From the NCBI GenBank assembly GCA_011523945.1, contig WTFU01000160.1, positions 1-44,391 on the forward strand: a stretch of 44,391 nucleotides of DNA, given 5' to 3'. The notes beneath the pieces are model-generated. The model ran no database searches. It was given only the letters and a program-made list of their open reading frames with translations, and was not told the origin of the DNA. Source of the stretch: Mariniblastus sp. (GTDB taxonomy: Bacteria; Planctomycetota; Planctomycetia; Pirellulales; Pirellulaceae). This document shows, piece after piece, positions 36,921-44,391 of this stretch (position 1 is the first letter of the stretch; every line of letters begins with the position of its first letter). The position numbers and the translations under genes are program-made.

Positions 36921-39900
36921 TTATTCCTCGGTGTTGCGTTTGCGGTAGATGAACGAATCGGAGGTTAGCAGCGAGACGACCAATTCGTCAAAGCTGCCGT
37001 TACTTGAGCGGTAGGCATTATCGGCATCGATTAGGGTTTTCGAGTCTGAAAGGGTTTCATTGCGGCCGAGGAAATATCGGAATGCATGGCGGATGATTGA
37101 CTGACGGACTTTATCCGATTTCGCAAGGCGGTCGATCAGATCAAAAGCATCAACGACATTGCCATCGAGTGATGCGTCCTCCGTGCCTTGCAGTACACCT
37201 TTTGGCTCCACGGATAAAGTTTTGTAAATAGGAAGGGAGGCACCAAATTCGTTGACCTCACCGCGTTTGGCTTCCCGGATTAGATTGTCAGGGTGTTCAA
37301 GGTTTTCTTGCGTGCGGAATCGGCCGAAGTCGTCATAAATCTCAAAGGGAAAACCAAGAGGATCCATTTTTTGATGGCATCTCCAGCAGTAGGTAGTGCC
37401 TGTCCGATTTTCCATTCGCTGTCGAAGTGTTTTGTGATGATCGGGAGGGATGACGGCATCCACGGTGATCGGAACATCCGGTATGGTTCCGGCCAGCAGT
37501 TTCTCTTGAATCCATTTGCCGCGATGGATGGGATCCGTTTCCAAATTCTGCGAGTGGGCAATCAACCAGGCGGGGTGGGTTAATATTCCTTTTCGATTCT
37601 CAACGCTGGCTGGTTGGTGAGTTGGGTAGTCCCACGTTTTCCAATCGAGGTTCCAGTAAGATGTTACCTGTTCGCCCCGCATCTGCTGTCCGGTTCGGCC
37701 AACGACATTTCCACCATGCCAGAATCCCATTCCCATTTTCATGTAAGGCATCCCATGGTTCTGCCCATGGCTAAAATGAAGCTCCAGCAAAGGCATTATT
37801 CTTTTCAGTGCGGTAAGAAGTGATTTGTTATCACCACCTCGCACTTTTTGAAATTCCCAAATCGTCAGCATGAATTCCCTGTGAGGGGTAATGTCGTCGG
37901 GTTCCCATGTGTCCCACGGAAGTTTTCTGAAATGCTGGTAGACTGTTTTTAGCTGATCAGCTCCGGCTTTCATCGCTTGGTTATCACCGGAGTGGTAGAT
38001 GAAGAATTTGTCAGTCGTAAGCAGTTCTTCAAGGACGTTTTCGTCTTTTTCGAGAACGTGTTCTACCATCAAATCAGCTTCGTCTATCAAGCGGCTAACC
38101 GCCTGCTCATGGCGGCCGGCACCAAAACGGGAATCATCTTTGAATACTTTCAGGGCTTTGGGATAGCCAAAAAATTCTCTAAAAAATCGTAACTTTCGGA
38201 TTGGTTGATTAGTGACGCTTGCGTTTAGATTTGCCGCCTGAACATTTTCGTCAACGATGAACCATTGATCTCGACGTTTCAACATCCGACGAATCTCCCG
38301 CTCGTAATCCTCACGGGAATTCAGCCGGTCTTCTTTTACTGCTTTGACCAGTTCTTCATCCGGGCTGGCATCCGTCAGGGCATAAGCCAGTGCGTAACTC
38401 GCATCGCGGGGCGCCATCATCCGTCGGCCATGTTTATCCGGTTCCCCTTGCCCGAATTCATTGCGGTAGGCAAATTCAGTACTTAAGAACAGTGACTCGA
38501 TCAGTTTGCCGATCGCTTTCTGCCGATCAAGCTTATCCATATACAATTTGAGTTGTTGGACGTTGTCAGTAATTTCTTGATCAGTCGGATTACGTTCCAA
38601 CATCTTTTCATACAGCTCAAATATTAACTGCTCAAGCAGCATTTTCTCATCTTGCCGGGCAGCCTCGCGCTGAGCCTTGAACGACACGTTCCAGTCTGCA
38701 AGGCATTTATCGATGATCTGTTGAAAACGATCTCCCTGTTTGCGGTGCTTTTTAATCGCCTTCTCGATTTCCACCATTTCAGCATCCTGGAGTGGTTTAT
38801 ATTTCGCCGCTGAAAAGTTGCCATTTTGAATGTGCTGATAGAGCCGGTTCATATCCCAGGTATCGTAGAAGAGCTTCATGGTGGCGATTCGATTTTGAAT
38901 TCGGTAATCAGTCACTCCCTCCATAAACCAGTCTCGCTCACTTTGCTGAATAATACCGTCGAATTCAGCACGATTCTCATCGCTGTAAGGAGCCCAGACG
39001 GGATTGCCATTGCGATCTAGCTCAAACGAGTCTGTGTCTTCGTTGACCTCGTACTCGGATTGTTTGTAGGTGGCAATTCCCTGGAAGATGGCACGAATGT
39101 CTTCGCGGTCAAAACGGTCAAGGAAGCCGAGGTTTTCGTGCCGTTTTTGAATTCCGTTTTTCGTATGTTTAGGCGGGCCGGGGTATGGGATGTCTTGCCG
39201 GATCAGTTTCGGAAGGAGCGCGTCATGCTGATCGCCATAAGTTTCTCGAAGCAGTCTTTGCATGAAGGGGAAGGTTTTCAGGAATTGCTCCCGCGAACGC
39301 AATGTCTCTCGGTCGTCCAATTCCGCCTTCATCAAGGCGTACATGGCGGGGAAATTTGCCTTCATTGTTGCATTAGACGACATATGATCCGCGACTCTTT
39401 TGGCATTACCAATCATGGTCAGCAGATGCCCCGTCGTCAGTCGGTTGTGCACGCTGTAACGCACTCCCACTTTTTCAGGCAGTAGATAAGGATTGGTGAT
39501 CGTTCTGCGGAACTTGTTTCCTCGTTCCGTCTTGGGGCTCCAGTGAATTCCACTATCCCCTTGAACGGGCTGCGTAGTCCCATAAATCGTTCTGGTCGGA
39601 TGGTAATCCAACAGGCGATTGATCTTTTCATTGAAGATGAACTCGCTGATCAGCCATCGGCGATCCAGTGTAAAACCTTTCAAATCCGCGTATTGGCCCG
39701 AAAATAAATCCTTGTGATTGACGACATTGCCGTATTCAAACCGTAGCAGTTTTTCGGAAAGCGCTTTCGAGGCATCGCCAGTCAGTTGCTGAGCTAACCA
39801 TCGCAAAAGAATCTCTCGCTCACCCTGATTGGGCTGTTTGGATTCTTCCGGCGGCATTTCATTCAATTGAATGACTTCCTCTAATTGTCCGAACAAGGAT

Positions 39901-40166
39901 TGGCGAGCGACCGCATCAATTGTCTCTAGAGCATCCAGTTGAACTTGCCCGTTCTGTTTGACGGTTCCATGGCAAGATACACAATAGGTACTAAGCACTT
40001 GGGTTGCTTTTGCTTCCAGTTCGGTCGGGTCGAGGTCGATACCTGCCGGCGCGGTCTGGGCAGCCAGATGATCTGTTAGAGGTGACCACAGAAAAAGTGA
40101 GTACAGCAAAAGGAAACGCAGTTTTTCGATGCAGCGAAAACCGAATCTACAACTTTTCAAATTCAT
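36921..40166 (-). CDS. DUF1592/DUF1588-type protein with planctomycete cytochrome c domain, second copy
   Basis: 1081 residues from the ATG at 40166, which has an AAGG Shine-Dalgarno five bases away and starts a signal peptide (LRFLLLYSLFLWSPLTDHLAAQ). An ATG at 40202 would add 12 residues. The N-terminal haem motif is C62-x2-C65-H66 (YCVSCHG) with a later EMPPEE. A long middle part (about 150-560) shows little I recognise and makes the protein about 200 residues longer than the copy at 7675. DUF1592-like (ASYALAYALTDASPDEELV) and DUF1588-like (TTYCWRCHQKMDPLGFPFEIYD) regions with a second CxxCH follow, then a DUF1585-like end (HAFRYFLGRNETLSDSKTL). It is coupled to DUF1552 by a 3-base gap and diverges from the porin gene. 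Confidence 0.87.
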   Translation of the reverse strand: MNLKSCRFGFRCIEKLRFLLLYSLFLWSPLTDHLAAQTAPAGIDLDPTELEAKATQVLSTYCVSCHGTVKQNGQVQLDALETIDAVARQSLFGQLEEVIQLNEMPPEESKQPNQGEREILLRWLAQQLTGDASKALSEKLLRFEYGNVVNHKDLFSGQYADLKGFTLDRRWLISEFIFNEKINRLLDYHPTRTIYGTTQPVQGDSGIHWSPKTERGNKFRRTITNPYLLPEKVGVRYSVHNRLTTGHLLTMIGNAKRVADHMSSNATMKANFPAMYALMKAELDDRETLRSREQFLKTFPFMQRLLRETYGDQHDALLPKLIRQDIPYPGPPKHTKNGIQKRHENLGFLDRFDREDIRAIFQGIATYKQSEYEVNEDTDSFELDRNGNPVWAPYSDENRAEFDGIIQQSERDWFMEGVTDYRIQNRIATMKLFYDTWDMNRLYQHIQNGNFSAAKYKPLQDAEMVEIEKAIKKHRKQGDRFQQIIDKCLADWNVSFKAQREAARQDEKMLLEQLIFELYEKMLERNPTDQEITDNVQQLKLYMDKLDRQKAIGKLIESLFLSTEFAYRNEFGQGEPDKHGRRMMAPRDASYALAYALTDASPDEELVKAVKEDRLNSREDYEREIRRMLKRRDQWFIVDENVQAANLNASVTNQPIRKLRFFREFFGYPKALKVFKDDSRFGAGRHEQAVSRLIDEADLMVEHVLEKDENVLEELLTTDKFFIYHSGDNQAMKAGADQLKTVYQHFRKLPWDTWEPDDITPHREFMLTIWEFQKVRGGDNKSLLTALKRIMPLLELHFSHGQNHGMPYMKMGMGFWHGGNVVGRTGQQMRGEQVTSYWNLDWKTWDYPTHQPASVENRKGILTHPAWLIAHSQNLETDPIHRGKWIQEKLLAGTIPDVPITVDAVIPPDHHKTLRQRMENRTGTTYCWRCHQKMDPLGFPFEIYDDFGRFRTQENLEHPDNLIREAKRGEVNEFGASLPIYKTLSVEPKGVLQGTEDASLDGNVVDAFDLIDRLAKSDKVRQSIIRHAFRYFLGRNETLSDSKTLIDADNAYRSSNGSFDELVVSLLTSDSFIYRKRNTEE

Positions 40167-40786
40167 ATTCGCCTTGGTAAAGTCGTTTTGTCCGGTGTCC
40201 ATTTTTGATTCTGTTTCCGGGGTTCCTCAGGGACAGTCGTTTCGTGCCTGAAGGTTGCACGGTTGGATTGAGTGGAAGCCCGTTTTTCTTGAATTCGTTA
40301 GTTTTAGTTTAGTTCAACGCATGGCATTGGAGAAAGTCTTCGGTACCTGAAATCTGGCCGGTTCATCGCGATATTTCGGAGGAGATTGGTCCACGGAGTC
40401 CAATTGTATAAGAAATTTAACTTTCGGGCTGTCGCGAACGCGCGCTGTTTATCCTGTCCGTGCCGGAATTGCTGAAGTTGAGATGGTGATGGCGGGCGTT
40501 TGGAGCTAACTCTTGAGATTTAGGCTGGAACTGGAGGATCGGAAATCTTGGAATTACAGTTTCCCCAGTATTTTTTGTGCTAGCGAAATGTGGGCTTGAG
40601 TTTTCTTCGAGAGGTCGATTATGGCAGACTGCGTTGGATTTACGCGGATTAGGCAAACTTTGCAGAATTTTCAGCTCAATTTCGTCGACAAAACTAAGAC
40701 GGTGTGGAAGTTTACCGTTTGACGTAACACTCCCCAATGCGCCGATTGTTTTGTTTAGTCAATTTATAAAGCGAATAGATAAAGCT
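40167..40786. other. Long divergent promoter region between DUF1592 and porin genes
   Basis: About 620 bases between two divergent genes. The porin frame is open back to 40577, but codons before 40787 encode no signal peptide or domain, so I treat them as leader. No consensus Pho box, tRNA or T-tract hairpin was found by eye. Both promoters and a long porin leader must be here. Confidence 0.5.
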
Positions 40787-42271
40787 ATGCCAGTTCGATC
40801 TCTCGGGACTTTGCTCGTCGTCTTGATTCTCAGTTCGTCCGTTGTCGGAAAAGACTATGTAGGAAGTAACAACAACTCTGGAAACTTAAGTCAGCCCGGC
40901 GACAAAGTTGCGGCAGGGAGAGACGTTTTCGTAGCGTTTGAAGATTCCGAAAAAGAGAAAGGAGAAGGGACGCCAGTCTACTCTCCGATCCTAAAAAGTG
41001 CTGAGCCACGAGGAATTAATGGTGGTACTGAAAGCGAAGCAGCGGTGCTTGGAACGACTGCATCCCCCAATCCTGATGAGAAGTTGGGTTATTTTGCAAC
41101 TTACGACAAGGGCTTTGGAATTCTTCCTTACGACAAAAAGAAAAACCCGTTTGATCTAAAAATTAATGGATGGATTCAGTTTCGACATCATGCGTTCGCA
41201 CGTGAAGTGGATAGCTGGACGGACAACGCCGGAGTTACGCGCCCTGTAAAAAATCGAAATGCTTTTGATATTGAGCGAGCCCGACTTACGTTTAAGGGAA
41301 CCGCACTCGATCCCAGGTTGACCTACTTTTACCAACTCGATGGTGATACCGACGGTCGCCACACGGTCGACTTTTTTGATTATTGGTGGGCGTGGAAAGT
41401 CAACGACTGTTTCCGGCTTAAGTTTGGAAAGCGAAAAGTTTCCGGAAGCCGCCAATGGTTGTTGGGGGCTAGGCGAACTCGCTTTATTGATCGTCCGATG
41501 TCAAATGACTTTTTCCGCCCAGACCGAACGATTGGTATTTGGGGTGAGGGTAAGACCGGAGAGAACGGGCATTACGAACTCATGCTTGGAAACGGCTATC
41601 GAACTTCGAATTTGCCGAACCGACTTACGGATGACAAACTTACCGTCGCCTTGACTCAGTATTTTGATCCGTATGGAGATTTCGGTGGTCAGCTTGTTGA
41701 TTTCGATTACCACTGCGATCCGCTGGTTCGGTTCGGTCACTCTTTTGTTTATTCACCCATCACCTCCGATGCGCTGGGGAATCCACTTGCGGAGACCGAT
41801 TTTATCCGAATGACCGATGGAACCCGTTTGGGTGAGGTCGGCGCATTAAGTCCTGGGGTGACCGTTTCCGGTGTCGATGTTTTCTTTTATGGAGTTGATC
41901 TTGCTGCCAAGTGGCGAGGCTGGAGTTTTGATTCAGAGGTCTTCTTCCGATGGCTAGAGAATTTTGAAACCAATGGAGCCGTTCCAGTGGACAGCCTGAT
42001 GCAACGCGGATTCTATGTCGAAGGTGGAAAGTTCATTATTCCGCAAAAACTGGACGTCAATTTCCGTTATTCGGAGGTTGCCGGTTTGCTAGGTGACCGT
42101 ACGGAGTACGCAGCTGGTTTTAACTGGTATCCGATGGAGAACAACTACAAACTCAAATGGTCGTTTGACGTAACCGTGCTTGACGGAAGTCCGCTTAACA
42201 ATGCGTCGTCTGACATTCTCGTAGGTGATGATGGAACCTTGTTCCGTACACAAATTCAAGCTGAGTTTTAA
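40787..42271 (+). CDS. OprP/OprO-like outer membrane porin
   Basis: 494 residues from the ATG at 40787 (MPVRSLGTLLVVLILSSSVVG), which begins a signal peptide. After a polar stretch (about 25-120) comes a beta-barrel with alternating patterns: LKINGWIQFRHHAFARE, FDIERARLTFKGTALDPRLTYFYQLDGDTDGR, FRLKFGKRKVSGSRQ, FNWYPMENNYKLKWSFDV. It ends in Phe (QIQAEF), as outer membrane barrels do. The arrangement matches phosphate-selective porins O and P, but members of this family in planctomycetes may pass other anions or oligosaccharides, so the substrate stays open. It is followed by a possible hairpin and is convergent with the small membrane protein gene. Confidence 0.85.
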   Translation: MPVRSLGTLLVVLILSSSVVGKDYVGSNNNSGNLSQPGDKVAAGRDVFVAFEDSEKEKGEGTPVYSPILKSAEPRGINGGTESEAAVLGTTASPNPDEKLGYFATYDKGFGILPYDKKKNPFDLKINGWIQFRHHAFAREVDSWTDNAGVTRPVKNRNAFDIERARLTFKGTALDPRLTYFYQLDGDTDGRHTVDFFDYWWAWKVNDCFRLKFGKRKVSGSRQWLLGARRTRFIDRPMSNDFFRPDRTIGIWGEGKTGENGHYELMLGNGYRTSNLPNRLTDDKLTVALTQYFDPYGDFGGQLVDFDYHCDPLVRFGHSFVYSPITSDALGNPLAETDFIRMTDGTRLGEVGALSPGVTVSGVDVFFYGVDLAAKWRGWSFDSEVFFRWLENFETNGAVPVDSLMQRGFYVEGGKFIIPQKLDVNFRYSEVAGLLGDRTEYAAGFNWYPMENNYKLKWSFDVTVLDGSPLNNASSDILVGDDGTLFRTQIQAEF

Positions 42272-42359
42272 TGGTCTCAACTTGATTGCCTACTTATGAC
42301 GGAGTGTACAGTCGGGGGCGCCCCATTCAGGTGATGAGGGGATTGCTTTGGCTTTTGAA

Positions 42360-42400
42360 GTTGGATGGCCGGATTTCGCTGGCCATTCATCCTCTCCAAC
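42360..42400 (+). terminator. Imperfect hairpin after porin gene
   Basis: GTTGGA...TCCAAC and ATGGCC...GGCCAT are nested inverted repeats about 90 bases after the porin stop. There is no clean T-tract. A smaller repeat, AACAG-GCG-CTGTT, follows at 42414-42426. Either could serve the convergent transcripts that meet here. Confidence 0.35.
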
Positions 42401-42459
42401 GGAGCCGTGACAGAACAGGCGCTGTTTCTTGACGAATTAGATTTTAGGTAATTGAGAAA

Positions 42460-42789
42460 TCAGTATTTCACTTGATCTTCCATCATTCGCTTAGCTTTTC
42501 GGGCGGCCGATTCCCAGTCGCCGCTTTTAGCGAGTTGGGTAATCTGGGTCAGCCAGATCCGCTCATTCGACGGCAGCGATGATTCATCAGACTCATCGAG
42601 CAATTCTTCGATTTTGGATAGGTGTTCATCGCTTTTCTTTAAACAGGCACTGTAGAGTGCTTTGGAGAACTGATAGGTGTCTGGGCTGACTTCACCGTAG
42701 CCGCGATTGAGCCAAAAGTAACCGCCAAATAAAAGTAAGATAACGAGGCATGAAATAATTCCGGAATTGCTTCTGCTTTTTACTTCCAT
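42460..42789 (-). CDS. Small membrane-anchored protein encoded after DUF1559
   Basis: 109 residues. A single hydrophobic helix at about 10-28 is followed by a helical, acidic-to-basic soluble part ([25 protein letters not shown], then [20 protein letters not shown]) that looks TPR-like or coiled. Its start overlaps the end of the DUF1559 gene by 10 bases, so the two are translated together. I know of no characterised homologue. The context suggests a helper of the pseudopilin-like protein. If the MntR operators upstream control this transcript, the gene would respond to manganese. Confidence 0.75.
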   Translation of the reverse strand: MEVKSRSNSGIISCLVILLLFGGYFWLNRGYGEVSPDTYQFSKALYSACLKKSDEHLSKIEELLDESDESSLPSNERIWLTQITQLAKSGDWESAARKAKRMMEDQVKY

Positions 42790-43862
42790 TCTCCGACGAC
42801 CTCCCCTTCTGCGATACTGCTGAGTTCAGCCCATGTGATTAAATCGACGGTTTCCGCAATGAATTGAACTGAGCCGTCGCCCATGGAAACATTGCCCCCC
42901 CCGGGATGCTCGGCATACATCTGGCCAACATGATAGGTGGGAAAGTTGACGGGATGGATGATAGGAAATCCGGTGATATCGAGTTCGCCGCCTGAGGGAC
43001 CCATATGGAAAAGCACGAGCGTGGCTGCTCCGTCTGGTCCGTTCTCGGGAGAGGAAAATCGGGGATGCACGGTCGCTCCGGGCACGACTCCGACCCAGGT
43101 TTTATCACTTAGCTTTGACGAATGCTCTCCCAGAAAAATGGTGTGCGTCGTACCGTCTCGGATGGCGGACATTTTCGTTTTTGAGTTTCGATAAAATGGC
43201 CCATCGGCGACTCGCGAGACATCTCCATAAATGTTGATGGTCGTGGTGTCGAAGGTGTAAATGTCGGTAAATACGGTACCCGTCAAGTCTGAGCCTGCTT
43301 CTGGTCCCCACGCCGATTCTTGACCATGGCTAGCGACATAATGCGAGCGGCCCAATAGGATGGGTGCCGCGCCATCCGGTGAATATGGATTCTGGTTTTC
43401 ATCGACCACGGTAAACGGTTCGTTATCTCCCGATGCTGATGGGCAGAGAAACACCGGGATTTGAGTTTGGATAATCTCTCGCTGGTCAGCAGCCCAGAGT
43501 GCTGACTTGAAATTGAGACGATCGTGGATGTTGCCAGCTTCGACGAATGGCAGTAAGTAAGCACCCCAGCCCCAGCCAGGCGAAGCGTTCCAGGTAGACG
43601 GAGCAATAAATTCACCGGAGGGAACCGTACCATTGTTCGTTGGTGTCGAGGAAAAACCGGGCGGGAAATATCCGAAAGCTCCTTCATAGTTTTGCATTGC
43701 TAGGCCAAGTTGTCGCAAGTTGTTGGCGCATGAAGTTCGGCGAGCTGCTTCTCGGACTTGCTGAACCGCGGGAAGTAACATCCCGATCAATATGCCAATA
43801 ATGGCGATCACAACGAGGAGTTCGACGAGGGTGAAGCCCCGAGTATGTTGGTGTTTTTTCAT
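42780..43862 (-). CDS. DUF1559 pseudopilin-like protein, second copy
   Basis: 360 residues from the ATG at 43862 (MKKHQHTRG); an upstream ATG at 43892 would lie inside the operator region and is unlikely. The prepilin cleavage site is G9|F10 with E14 at +5 ([15 protein letters not shown]). The DUF1559 core ([29 protein letters not shown]) and the C-terminal [19 protein letters not shown] motif are complete. It overlaps the 109-residue gene and diverges from mntR, from which it is separated by about 120 bases containing two MntR-like boxes. Confidence 0.93.
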   Translation of the reverse strand: MKKHQHTRGFTLVELLVVIAIIGILIGMLLPAVQQVREAARRTSCANNLRQLGLAMQNYEGAFGYFPPGFSSTPTNNGTVPSGEFIAPSTWNASPGWGWGAYLLPFVEAGNIHDRLNFKSALWAADQREIIQTQIPVFLCPSASGDNEPFTVVDENQNPYSPDGAAPILLGRSHYVASHGQESAWGPEAGSDLTGTVFTDIYTFDTTTINIYGDVSRVADGPFYRNSKTKMSAIRDGTTHTIFLGEHSSKLSDKTWVGVVPGATVHPRFSSPENGPDGAATLVLFHMGPSGGELDITGFPIIHPVNFPTYHVGQMYAEHPGGGNVSMGDGSVQFIAETVDLITWAELSSIAEGEVVGEWK

Positions 43863-43894
43863 AGGAATCACTTGTTGCCAGCGAGAGGCCATCC

Positions 43895-43908
43895 GTAGCT
43901 ATTGCTAC
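43895..43908. promoter_or_regulatory. Putative MntR operator 1
   Basis: GTAGC-TATT-GCTAC is a perfect inverted repeat with a 4-base centre. It contains TAGC-N4-GCTA, the core of the enterobacterial MntR box upstream of mntH. It is closer to the DUF1559 gene (start 43862) than box 2 and so best placed to control that gene. Confidence 0.65.
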
Positions 43909-43923
43909 TACGCGGTGTGAATT

Positions 43924-43937
43924 GTAGCAATGGCTAC
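43924..43937. promoter_or_regulatory. Putative MntR operator 2
   Basis: GTAGC-AATG-GCTAC, the same repeat as at 43895-43908, 29 bases away centre to centre. The flanks extend the symmetry so that 43891-43908 and 43924-43941 are an inverted repeat with one mismatch in 18. Box 2 covers the -35 position of the putative mntR promoter, which fits autorepression. Confidence 0.68.
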
Positions 43938-43952
43938 GGATGCTGCAAGCGG

Positions 43953-43958
43953 TATAAT
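43953..43958 (+). promoter_or_regulatory. mntR: Putative -10 element of the mntR promoter
   Basis: TATAAT matches the sigma-70 consensus -10 exactly and lies 26 bases before the mntR start codon. The -35 position at the usual spacing (around 43929-43935) shows no good match but falls in operator 2. Confidence 0.5.
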
Positions 43959-43984
43959 CAAAGAAAATCCTCGACGAGTCATCC

Positions 43985-44391
43985 ATGCAAGAAGATAAAA
44001 AACAAAATTCAGTTCGCTTCAGTCGCACGAGAAAGCACCATGCCAATGAAACGGCGGAAGACTACGTGGAAGCGGTTGCCGAGATCATTGATGCTTCTGG
44101 CGAATGTCGAGTCCTTGACTTGGCCAAGTATTTTGACGTCAGTCACGTGACCGTTTCGCGAATTGTTAAACGACTTCAGGGAGAGGAATTGCTGGTAACG
44201 CGTCCGTATCGCCCGATTTCACTTACCAAGCAGGGTGCGAAAATGGCAAGATACGCCAAGCAGCGTCATGAGATTGTCCTCGATTTTTTGATCGCCATCG
44301 GAGTCGATACACAAACTGCCGAAATTGACAGTGAGGGGATTGAGCATCATGTCAGTGCGAAAACACTCGCCGCAATGAAACGTTTTTTAAC
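43985..44391 (+). CDS. mntR: Manganese-responsive transcriptional repressor MntR (DtxR family), C-terminus beyond window
   Basis: The frame opens at ATG 43985 and runs off the window with 135 full codons. The N-terminal winged helix reads ANETAEDYVEAVAEIID, then VLDLAKYFDVSHVTVSRIVKRLQ as recognition unit, then LVTRPYRPISLTKQGAKMA. The dimerisation/metal domain begins with RHEIVLDFLIAIGVDTQTAEIDSEGIEHHVS, which carries the Glu-His-His ligands of the DtxR/MntR metal site. The extended N-terminus before the helix (MQEDKKQNSVRFSRTRKHH) is like that of the MntR branch with an early basic arm. MntR binds Mn(II) and represses manganese uptake genes or activates export. Its own promoter carries two candidate operators. 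Confidence 0.9.
   Translation, partial: MQEDKKQNSVRFSRTRKHHANETAEDYVEAVAEIIDASGECRVLDLAKYFDVSHVTVSRIVKRLQGEELLVTRPYRPISLTKQGAKMARYAKQRHEIVLDFLIAIGVDTQTAEIDSEGIEHHVSAKTLAAMKRFL

Noticed and set aside
40577..40786. Upstream extension of the porin gene to 40577
   Set aside because: These 70 codons precede the obvious signal peptide and contain no recognisable domain; the ATG at 40787 is a better start.
43985..44391. Idea that the end of the window has no gene after the DUF1559 start
   Set aside because: The frame from 43985 has no stop before the window edge and carries clear MntR winged-helix and metal-site motifs, so it is a real gene cut by the border. The shorter frame starting at 43902 is out of phase with it.

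Overview
The window comes from a planctomycete, most likely of the Pirellulales/Rhodopirellula type. The evidence is the density of protein families that are characteristic of that phylum: five secreted type I sulfatases, two DUF1501 proteins, two DUF1552 proteins, two DUF1549/DUF1553 proteins, two DUF1587/1592/1588/1585 proteins carrying planctomycete-type CxxCH motifs, two DUF1559 pseudopilins, and an ECF sigma factor paired with a FecR-like membrane protein. No rRNA, tRNA, CRISPR array, insertion sequence or phage gene was seen.

Region 1 (1-2217) holds the 3' half of a TPP riboswitch and thiC, the only core-metabolism gene. Region 2 (2304-19890) is one minus-strand block read right to left: ECF sigma factor, FecR-like putative anti-sigma protein, DUF1549/1553 protein, DUF1501 protein, EF-hand protein, two sulfatases, a DUF1592-type cytochrome-like protein, a DUF1552 protein, an SGNH hydrolase and two more sulfatases. 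Gaps range from 4- or 8-base overlaps to 164 bases, so it is probably several linked transcripts. I read it as a polysaccharide-utilisation-like locus for a sulfated glycan; the substrate cannot be told from sequence. Its four sulfatases and the EF-hand protein carry lysine-rich C-terminal tails, and two of these sulfatases share a nine-residue tail motif written in different codons.

Region 3 (20037-26685) continues on the minus strand with a Tat-exported Gfo/Idh/MocA oxidoreductase, a fifth sulfatase without a basic tail, a secreted right-handed beta-helix protein and a secreted alpha/beta-hydrolase. These fit the same glycan theme. Region 4 (27185-30710) is mixed: a membrane-anchored histidine-rich protein, a DUF1559 pseudopilin with a clear intrinsic terminator, an NTF2-like protein and a membrane protein with a zinc-ribbon-like Cys cluster.

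Region 5 (30739-40166) contains a second DUF1549/1553-DUF1501 pair and a second DUF1592-DUF1552 pair, separated by a strong bidirectional terminator. Region 6 (40787-44391) has an OprP/OprO-like porin, a DUF1559 pseudopilin overlapping a small membrane-anchored protein, and, divergent from these, a DtxR-family MntR repressor cut by the window edge. The MntR/DUF1559 intergenic region carries two copies of GTAGC-N4-GCTAC that match the known core of MntR operators. This predicts manganese control of mntR and possibly of the pseudopilin pair.
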